Positions 1 to 5,443 of a DNA stretch of 6,021 bases are shown piece by piece (positions within the stretch are counted from its first letter, which is position 1; every line of letters begins with the position of its first letter). Source of the stretch: Candidatus Falkowiibacteriota bacterium (GTDB taxonomy: Bacteria; Patescibacteria; ABY1; BM507; UBA12075); assembly GCA_030636285.1 (NCBI GenBank), contig DAOVXE010000051.1, positions 1 to 6,021 of the forward strand, in the 5' to 3' direction. The notes below the pieces were generated by a model. That model did not search any database, was not told where the DNA came from, and worked only from the letters and a program-made list of their open reading frames with translations. A program made the position numbers and the translations under genes.

Positions 1-141
1 AATTGCTCACTGTCATTCTGAGCGACAGCGAAGAATCCCGTCGAATTTAGCGTCTTTATGATATTCTCGAGATTCTTCACTGCGCTTCGCTTCGTTCAGA
101 ATGACAGTGTTTTTTATGCTTTGTATGCCCAGTGAGCAGTT
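1..141. repeat. Palindromic intergenic repeat (REP/MITE-like, non-coding)
   Basis: The segment folds on itself. Bases 8-21 (CACTGTCATTCTGA) are the exact reverse complement of 96-109, and 30-37 (GAAGAATC) of 71-78. Asymmetric internal loops separate these stems, and the apical loop is about 33 nt. The outer ends 1-12 and 130-141 are also inverted copies (11 of 12 identical, the mismatch being a possible G-U pair), so CACTG at 8-12 has two possible partners. The core TGTCATTCTGAG...GAAGAATC resembles a short palindromic repeat that I recall from intergenic DNA of many bacteria and metagenomic assemblies; that recognition is from memory. No reading frame or transposase accompanies it. It could be a mobile non-autonomous element, or act as a terminator for a gene to the left of the window. 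The left boundary may lie outside the window. Confidence 0.75.
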
Positions 142-154
142 ACAAATAATTTAA

Positions 155-183
155 TTGCTAATTGACAGCTAATATTGTATAAT
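155..183 (+). promoter_or_regulatory. Candidate sigma-70-type promoter for the transporter gene
   Basis: A perfect -10 box TATAAT lies at 178-183. The hexamer TTGCTA at 155-160 (4 of 6 matches to TTGACA) is 17 nt upstream, the preferred spacing. A perfect TTGACA at 162-167 is present but only 10 nt from the -10 box, too close to pair with it. Transcription would start near 190 and give a leader of about 100 nt carrying the 41-bp direct repeat. This rests on consensus matching alone in AT-rich DNA. Confidence 0.45.
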
Positions 184-200
184 TTTAAATAAGAATAATA

Positions 201-286
201 CTTTATAAACTTTCAAACTTTATAAACTTTATAACTAAAGTTAAGCTTTATAAACTTTCAAACTTTATAAACTTTATAACTAAAGT
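201..286. repeat. Perfect 41-bp tandem direct repeat in the leader of the transporter gene
   Basis: Bases 201-241 and 246-286 are identical over 41 positions and separated by TAAG, giving a period of 45. Each copy contains three CTTTATAA units: 201-208, 218-225 and 227-234 in the first, and 246-253, 263-270 and 272-279 in the second. The second copy ends two bases before the start codon at 289, so the repeat occupies the place of a ribosome binding site and supplies no purine-rich Shine-Dalgarno sequence. Possible roles are binding of a regulator, control of translation, or simple replication slippage. The sequence does not decide between these. Confidence 0.9.
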
Positions 287-288
287 GT

Positions 289-1353
289 ATGGATTATAAT
301 CGACCGATAAACATTAATATAACCACGCTGGCGGTAATAAAAATTTTTTTGGTTTTTATAATGTTTTATTTTCTTTATCTTGTCAGGGAGGTTTTGGCAA
401 TTTTGTTTATCTCTTTAATTTTATCCAGCGCCCTGGACCCTTGGGTTGACTGGATGCAGGGCAAGAAGATACCGCGGGTAATGGGGGTATTGTTTATATA
501 TTTAGCAATGTTTTTAGTTGTGGCTACTGTAATTTATATGATTATTCCTCCTATTGTCACTCAAGTAAGCGAACTTACCGAGAATTTTCCTGACATATTG
601 GAAAAAGTAATATCCGGCGTTGAAATTCTTAAAGATTATTCAGTTGAACATGGCTTGCTTGCTGATGTTAAAGAAAATGTTGGAACAATCAGTTCCAACA
701 TTAAAAGCGCGGCTGGCGGCATTTTTTCAACCGTTACCGGTATATTCGGCGGTATCTTTACTTTCTTTTTAGTTATGGTTATTACTTTTTATATGGTGGT
801 AGAGGAGAACGCGGTAAAAAAGATTGTCTGGTCAATCGCGCCTAAACAGCATCAGGTTTATATAATGCAGCTGATTAACCGGATGCAGAAGAAAATCGGC
901 TTATGGCTTAGGGGGCAGCTGATATTATCGGTTATAATATTTATCCTTACTTTTACCGCCTTAACAACAATTGACTTGTTTACCGGACAAATGGAATATG
1001 CTTTGGTTTTGGCCCTTTTGGCCGGCTTGACCGAGTTTGTGCCTTATTTAGGCCCGATTTTAGCCGCTATTCCGGCTGTATTTTTGGCTCTGACCGTATC
1101 GCCAACTCTGGCGATCGTGGTCGCGTTGGTCTATTATGTTATTCAGCTGATGGAAAATAATATAATTGTTCCCAAGCTGATGCAAAAAGTAGTTGGCTTG
1201 AATCCGATAGTCAGTATCGCTGTTATATTGATCGGCTTCAAAATCGCCGGCGTGCCCGGGGCGATTTTATCTATTCCGGTCGCGACCGCGGCTAGTGTTT
1301 TTATTAGTGATATTTTTGAGCGCAATGTCCAGAAACGCGAGGAAAATAAATAA
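289..1353 (+). CDS. AI-2E (UPF0118/PerM) family membrane transporter
   Basis: This 354-residue polytopic membrane protein has the normal length and layout of the AI-2E transporter family. Hydrophobic segments fall near residues 13-31, 33-50, 64-88, 147-170, 209-230, 236-270, 273-288 and 305-338. A soluble stretch at about 89-143, between the third and fourth segments, is typical of the family. Family signatures are GLTEFVPYLGP at 246-256 and ENNIIVPKLMQKVVGLNP at 289-306, followed by a Gly/Pro-rich final segment (GVPGAILSIPVA). E. coli TqsA of this family exports autoinducer-2, while other members are reported as Na+(Li+)/H+ antiporters, so the substrate here is unknown. The ATG at 289 is the first possible start after an in-frame stop at 277-279. 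No Shine-Dalgarno sequence precedes it. The TAA stop doubles as the left edge of the large inverted repeat at 1351-1509. Family assignment is strong; substrate is not assignable. Confidence 0.93.
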   Translation: MDYNRPININITTLAVIKIFLVFIMFYFLYLVREVLAILFISLILSSALDPWVDWMQGKKIPRVMGVLFIYLAMFLVVATVIYMIIPPIVTQVSELTENFPDILEKVISGVEILKDYSVEHGLLADVKENVGTISSNIKSAAGGIFSTVTGIFGGIFTFFLVMVITFYMVVEENAVKKIVWSIAPKQHQVYIMQLINRMQKKIGLWLRGQLILSVIIFILTFTALTTIDLFTGQMEYALVLALLAGLTEFVPYLGPILAAIPAVFLALTVSPTLAIVVALVYYVIQLMENNIIVPKLMQKVVGLNPIVSIAVILIGFKIAGVPGAILSIPVATAASVFISDIFERNVQKREENK

Positions 1354-1509
1354 CTCACTTTACGCGCTTATCACGTAAGCAAAGTTATAATTTATGTAAT
1401 TTAAACAAAAATGAGGATAAGAACAAGTTTTATCTTAGCATTTTTGTTTAAATTACATAAATTATAACTTTTTCTAAGGTAAAAAATATTTAGTGCGTAA
1501 GGTGCGTTA
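1351..1509. repeat. 159-bp nested inverted repeat between transporter and glgA (MITE-like hairpin)
   Basis: The centre is a perfect 33-bp inverted repeat: 1381-1413 (starting AAAGTTATAATTTATG) is the exact reverse complement of 1439-1471. Inside it, 1414-1422 can pair with 1428-1436 (core GATAA/TTATC), leaving a 5-nt loop. Outside it, 1351-1370 pairs with 1490-1509 at 18 of 20 positions as RNA, including two G-U pairs. The ends read TAACTCAC and GTGCGTTA. The internal loops are 1371-1380 and 1472-1489. The left end coincides with the TAA stop of the transporter gene and the right end lies 13 nt before the glgA start. A T5 run (1469-1473) follows the core stem, so read-through RNA could form a terminator or processing hairpin. 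No reading frame lies inside. It may be a non-autonomous mobile element or a structured RNA boundary; the folding is directly visible, the role is not. Confidence 0.88.
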
Positions 1510-1522
1510 GCGGTATAAATAT

Positions 1523-2932
1523 ATGAAAAAAATAAAAGTATTAATGGCAGCGGCTGAGTGCGCGCCTTATGCCAAAGTCGGCGGGCTTGGTGATGTGGTT
1601 GGCTCTTTGCCGCCGGCTATAAAGAAATTGGGCGTTGATATTCGTCTGGTTTTGCCTCTTTACGGCTCAATCAGTAAGCGAAAATACGGTTTAAAGAAGA
1701 TCTATTCGGAGTTGGAAGTGCCTTCCGGCCGGGTGCTTATTAAGATTAATATTTATAAGGGCAAATTGCCCGGCTCATCGGTAACAGTTTATTTTATTGA
1801 TTCACCGGAATATTTTAGCAAGGACGCGGTTTACGCGCCCGGTGACAATTCAGAGCGGTTTTTATTTTTTTCTTTAGCCGCGCTTTACGCTATTCCAACG
1901 CTTAAGTGGCAGCCAAATATTGTGCATGCCCAGGATTCGCATGTCGCTTTAATGACTGACATTATTAAAGTAAGCAATTTGGAATATATTCGCGATTTAA
2001 AAACTTTGTATACAATTCATAATTTTCGCTATCAGGGCAAGACCGAAAGCAAGGTTCTTTCTACCGGTAATCTGCATTCAAAATCATTTCGTCCTTTGTC
2101 ATTGGATATACGCGACGGCGACGTGAATTATACGGTTCAGGGAGTGCTTAACGCGGATTTGATAAACACGGTCAGCTTGACTTATGCCAAAGAAATAAAA
2201 ACCAGTGCTTATGGCGCCGGGCTGGAGAAAATAATACGCCGCCGCAAAGATGATCTTTATGGAATTTTAAACGGTATTGACACAAAGTTTTTTGACCCCA
2301 GGCGCGACCCGTATATTGATTTTAATTATAGCGATAAATCAATTATTAAAAAGAAAAAGAACAAGACAGCGCTTCAGAAACAGCTGGGTCTGCCAATTGA
2401 TCCGGATCGGCCTTTGGTTGGCCTGGTTTCACGCCTGGCCTGGCAAAAGGGTGTTGATCTGATTACCGGCCGCCTTAGCCGCTTAAAGGCCCAATTTGTT
2501 TTTTTGGGAACTGGCGCGTTAGAGTATGAGAAGCATCTAAAAGATCTGGCCAAAAAATACCCAAAGCAGTTTAGCGCGCAGATCATGTTTGATATTAAAT
2601 TGGCCCAGCAAATTTACGCGGCCAGTGATATTTTTCTTATGCCGTCCCGGTTTGAACCTTGCGGATTGGGGCAGATGATCGCTATGCGCTATGGCGCTGT
2701 TCCGGTGGCCAGGGCAACCGGCGGGCTTAAGGACACGGTTACCCCGCAGCTTGGCTTTTGTTTTAAGAATGTCAATAAAACCGAGTTGTTTAACGCGTTA
2801 AAAAGCGCTCTGGACATTTACTACGAACATCCCGCGCAGTGGCAGCAAATGCAAATAAGAGGTATGAAGCAGGATTTCTCCTGGAACCGTTCGGCTAAAC
2901 AATATTTGCGGTTATATAAAAAGCTTTTATAA
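1523..2932 (+). CDS. glgA: Glycogen/starch synthase (ADP-glucose type, GT5)
   Basis: GlgA transfers glucose from ADP-glucose (EC 2.4.1.21) to the non-reducing end of a growing alpha-1,4-glucan in the cytoplasm, with retention of configuration. The 469 residues match the usual length (E. coli 477), with two Rossmann-like halves (GT-B fold). The N-terminal half has KVGGLGDVV at 18-26 (Lys-Gly-Gly-Leu ADP-glucose loop), AQDSH at 136-140 with the catalytic-region His140, TIHNFRYQG at 164-172, and LYGILNGID before the interdomain linker. The C-terminal half has SRLAWQKG at 303-310 (Arg304, Lys309) and SRFEPCGLGQ at 375-384 with Glu378, equivalent to the conserved Glu of E. coli. The usual D-W-H reads D-S-H here. 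The ATG is the first possible start after an in-frame TAG at 1508-1510. No strong ribosome binding site is seen. No glgB, glgC or phosphorylase gene is in the window, so the substrate source cannot be shown. Confidence 0.96.
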   Translation: MKKIKVLMAAAECAPYAKVGGLGDVVGSLPPAIKKLGVDIRLVLPLYGSISKRKYGLKKIYSELEVPSGRVLIKINIYKGKLPGSSVTVYFIDSPEYFSKDAVYAPGDNSERFLFFSLAALYAIPTLKWQPNIVHAQDSHVALMTDIIKVSNLEYIRDLKTLYTIHNFRYQGKTESKVLSTGNLHSKSFRPLSLDIRDGDVNYTVQGVLNADLINTVSLTYAKEIKTSAYGAGLEKIIRRRKDDLYGILNGIDTKFFDPRRDPYIDFNYSDKSIIKKKKNKTALQKQLGLPIDPDRPLVGLVSRLAWQKGVDLITGRLSRLKAQFVFLGTGALEYEKHLKDLAKKYPKQFSAQIMFDIKLAQQIYAASDIFLMPSRFEPCGLGQMIAMRYGAVPVARATGGLKDTVTPQLGFCFKNVNKTELFNALKSALDIYYEHPAQWQQMQIRGMKQDFSWNRSAKQYLRLYKKLL

Positions 2933-2946
2933 ATTGTTATATCTTT

Positions 2947-2973
2947 AATAGCCGTTTATTTAACGGTTTTTTT
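2947..2973 (+). terminator. Intrinsic terminator after glgA
   Basis: CCGTT (2952-2956) pairs with AACGG (2962-2966) around a 5-nt loop, and a weak G-U/A-U extension at the base is possible. A run of seven T residues (2967-2973) follows directly. It begins 14 nt after the glgA stop and marks the end of that transcription unit, separating it from the surface-protein genes. Confidence 0.8.
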
Positions 2974-3164
2974 GTTGGAAAAAAATTTAAAGCAAGATTT
3001 TATACTTTTTTTATGATTTCTTCATATCTCGTTCGTTTTTTGTTCAGGTGGCAGGTAGTGAAAAATTGTAGCTAATGTTAGCTTGCTATTAATTCCTTAA
3101 CGTGCTATGGTGGTTGTGAATTTAATTTATATAATTTTAATAAAATTTAATTTGTATTGAATTT
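2974..3164. other. AT-rich intergenic spacer before the surface-protein operon
   Basis: No convincing gene is present. A small perfect hairpin AGCTAA-TG-TTAGCT lies at 3070-3083. Its 2-nt loop would have to open in RNA, so it may equally be a dyad protein-binding site. The last 50 bases are almost pure A/T and hold the candidate -10 box at 3130-3135. The promoter of the downstream operon should lie here, because the glgA terminator is upstream. Confidence 0.5.
3130..3135 (+). promoter_or_regulatory. Candidate -10 box for the surface-protein operon
   Basis: A perfect TATAAT is placed 29 nt before the ATG at 3165. No good -35 hexamer lies at 16-18 nt spacing, and the nearest resemblance, TTGTGA at 3114-3119, is only 10 nt away. 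In DNA this AT-rich a TATAAT can arise by chance, so this is only a plausible site supported by the upstream terminator. Confidence 0.28.
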
Positions 3165-5429
3165 ATGAGTAAAAAAATACTTTTCTTTTGTTTAATTTTC
3201 ATTATTAGTGTGTTTACTCTGATAATTTTTTCACCAACAGTTTCGGCCGATGATTATTCGCACATTATTAATCTGGAGCCAGGCTGGAATTTGGTGTCAG
3301 CGGCCAGGCTGGTTGAGAGCCATGAGTTTTCCCTTCCAGAAATTTTGGACAACTTTGATATTTATTTGCTTGATCCAACAAGCCAGAACGGCTGGGCCAC
3401 GATGGCCGACTTGGGCCAAAGCGAGTTTACGCCGCTTTATGGTTATTTTATTAATAACAAAAGCACTTCAACCCAGACTCTTACCCTGAATTATATTGAG
3501 AGCCCCGATCCATCTGACAGATTATTCAGCCGTGAACTTACCACTGGCTGGAACGTGGTCGGGATCGCTAACCCCGGCTACGCGCTCTCGCAGTACGCGC
3601 CTTCAAGCACAGACACAAATAATCCGTCAGATATTTTGATTTCTTTGTCTGCTTGTGTGGACATAGTAGTTGATATGACAGCCAATGCCTCGTCAGTCGC
3701 TTCGGTATTGATCAGCGATCAATGGGAAGCAAAAACTTTTAGCCAGATTAATGAGCTTAATGACTTTCGGGAAACCAAAGCCTACGCCGTATTTGTGGAT
3801 GAGGCTTGCAATTATCAAGGTTTTCAAAATGACAATCCGATCGTGGGCAAGGGCTCCGAAGTTATTACTTTTTCAAAGGTAACTACAAGTGACGCGACCT
3901 ACACGGAAAACGCAAGTCAGGTATTGTTGTATAAAGGGAAAATTACTGCCAATGACATAGATGACTTAAAGGTTGAAAAAGTAACTTTTGATGCTTCTTT
4001 TGGCAGTCTGGGTAACATTGATGAGTCTTTTGATAAATTATATTTCAAAAAAGTTAATTATGACGCCAGCGAAACTGAGATTGACAGCGTAACTTCTCTT
4101 AGCTCGGAAAGCGTATCTTTCTCCGGTTTTACTTTGGATATTCCAAAAGGTTCTTCCAACGGAATTTATGTGGTTGTCCGCGGTGATGTGAAAAGTTCAC
4201 CAACCACTGGCACTCTGGCCCTGCGCTGGGATAATAGCGGAGCTACCACGACAAATTTTAACGTAAAAAATAGTGATAATAATCCTTTCATTCCTAAGCA
4301 GTATATTATTGACTATAATAATGGTCATACAACAACAATTGCCACTACTACTAAGGGCACTTATAATGTTGAATTTGACCTGGAATTAGCCGGCATTAAC
4401 AATGCTAAAAATGTTTTGGCCGGCACTATGCCTCTGATCGGTCGTTTAAAGTTTACTGCTGATAATGAAAACGCAATCATTGAAGATTTAGTTATACAAA
4501 ATCTGGGTGACGCGACTAATGGCACTTTAACTGCTTTATACCTTTATGACAACGCGGAAATGTCCGGTTCACCGCTAAGTAGCGCTGATATGGCGGCTGG
4601 GGTTATACCTAAAGCATTATTTGAAAACGTAAATATAGTGATTCCGACTAGCGGAGATACCTATATTTATATAGCAGGGTCATTAAAGGCAATTGATTAT
4701 TCTGCGTCCCCAAGCGCTGGCTCAACCGGGGAGGCAGAAACCACTATTGCTTTGAGAGTGCCGGCTACAGCGCTAGACTATGTTACTAAAGTCGTGGGAG
4801 CGAATACCGGTGAAATATTAAACAATCCGTTTTTGCCGATTGATAAGACTGCCACATCTACCGTATATGGTGCTGTGATGTCAAATATCACCACTGATTT
4901 TGCTAATGCTACTTTACTGAATGGTACGGCTAAAGATATTTTTAGCTTTAAGGTAACTGCACCTAGTTCATCTAATATTGACCCTGATGGTGATGCGCTT
5001 GGCATAAAGATGACTACAGCCACTTTTCGTATTGCGACTACATCCAATATTGATTTAACATCATTTAAGATTGAGAGAGTAGGTGGTGCGAATGGCGAAA
5101 AAGACGCTAAAAATGGAGATGGAGTGGCGTCTGTAGTAACATATGGCTCAAACAATACTGTTGAAATTAATTTTTTTAATACGTATTCTTCAACTGATAT
5201 TGACCTTACAATAAGGCCAGGTGATATAGCTAAATATATAATTATGGCTACTATCACCAATGTAGGCGCAGGTGGTGAAGCAGTGCAGATAACCATAGAA
5301 AGTGTTGATTCAAACGTGGCTTATGTTCATGAAACTGGTAATCTTGGTACGCCCGGTGCCGATACTGCCACTATTCGGCCATTGTTTGTTGGCATAAGCA
5401 ATGTCCGCGGAGGAACACTTTCTAATTAA
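3165..5429 (+). CDS. Secreted multi-domain surface protein: two GWN modules plus repeated beta-sandwich-like blocks
   Basis: The 754-residue protein starts with a Sec signal peptide: Lys3-Lys4, a hydrophobic core at 5-22, and likely cleavage after VSA at 26-28. Two related modules follow. The first (about 31-113) has LEPGWNLVS at 37-45 and ends PLYGYFINN; the second (about 118-222) has LTTGWNVVG with GWN at 128-130 and ends ETKAYAVFVDE. The only cysteines of the mature protein, Cys164 and Cys215, both lie in module two and could form a disulfide. Beyond them are Thr/Ser/Asn-rich, beta-strand-like blocks at about 225-377 and 400-558, each ending in NNPF[IL]P (372-377 and 553-558), then a third block at about 565-743. 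A Thr-rich linker (HTTTIATTT, 388-396) separates the first two blocks. No C-terminal membrane helix, LPXTG or dockerin motif is seen; the protein ends GGTLSN. Such proteins occur in Patescibacteria as uncharacterised surface proteins. An adhesive or S-layer-like role is inference. The ATG is the only good start after an in-frame stop at 3141-3143. Confidence 0.88.
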   Translation: MSKKILFFCLIFIISVFTLIIFSPTVSADDYSHIINLEPGWNLVSAARLVESHEFSLPEILDNFDIYLLDPTSQNGWATMADLGQSEFTPLYGYFINNKSTSTQTLTLNYIESPDPSDRLFSRELTTGWNVVGIANPGYALSQYAPSSTDTNNPSDILISLSACVDIVVDMTANASSVASVLISDQWEAKTFSQINELNDFRETKAYAVFVDEACNYQGFQNDNPIVGKGSEVITFSKVTTSDATYTENASQVLLYKGKITANDIDDLKVEKVTFDASFGSLGNIDESFDKLYFKKVNYDASETEIDSVTSLSSESVSFSGFTLDIPKGSSNGIYVVVRGDVKSSPTTGTLALRWDNSGATTTNFNVKNSDNNPFIPKQYIIDYNNGHTTTIATTTKGTYNVEFDLELAGINNAKNVLAGTMPLIGRLKFTADNENAIIEDLVIQNLGDATNGTLTALYLYDNAEMSGSPLSSADMAAGVIPKALFENVNIVIPTSGDTYIYIAGSLKAIDYSASPSAGSTGEAETTIALRVPATALDYVTKVVGANTGEILNNPFLPIDKTATSTVYGAVMSNITTDFANATLLNGTAKDIFSFKVTAPSSSNIDPDGDALGIKMTTATFRIATTSNIDLTSFKIERVGGANGEKDAKNGDGVASVVTYGSNNTVEINFFNTYSSTDIDLTIRPGDIAKYIIMATITNVGAGGEAVQITIESVDSNVAYVHETGNLGTPGADTATIRPLFVGISNVRGGTLSN

Positions 5430-5443
5430 AAGCAAATAAAGAT

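Noticed and set aside
162..183. Perfect TTGACA and TATAAT boxes close together upstream of the transporter gene.
   Set aside because: They are separated by only 10 nt, too short for a sigma-70 promoter; TTGCTA at 155-160 with a 17-nt spacer is the better partner.
201..286. Direct repeats considered as a miniature CRISPR array or an origin iteron cluster.
   Set aside because: There are only two copies with a 4-bp spacer and no cas or replication-initiator gene, so neither label is supported.
1143..1358. 71-codon minus-strand frame over the 3' end of the transporter gene.
   Set aside because: It is an antisense shadow inside a conserved family domain, with no independent support.
3013..3075. 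Short open frame of 20 codons (starting MISSYLVRF) in the spacer after glgA.
   Set aside because: It has no ribosome binding site and no recognisable motif, and its length is expected by chance; it overlaps the small hairpin at 3070-3083.
4778..5296. 172-codon minus-strand frame opposite the surface-protein gene.
   Set aside because: It lies wholly within a strongly supported gene on the other strand, has no family signature, and reads as a low-complexity antisense shadow of the Thr/Ser-rich repeats.
5409..5414. GGAGGA, a good Shine-Dalgarno-like hexamer near the end of the surface-protein gene.
   Set aside because: It is about 30 nt before the next start codon, too far for normal initiation, and is explained by the Gly-Gly codons of the C-terminal tail.
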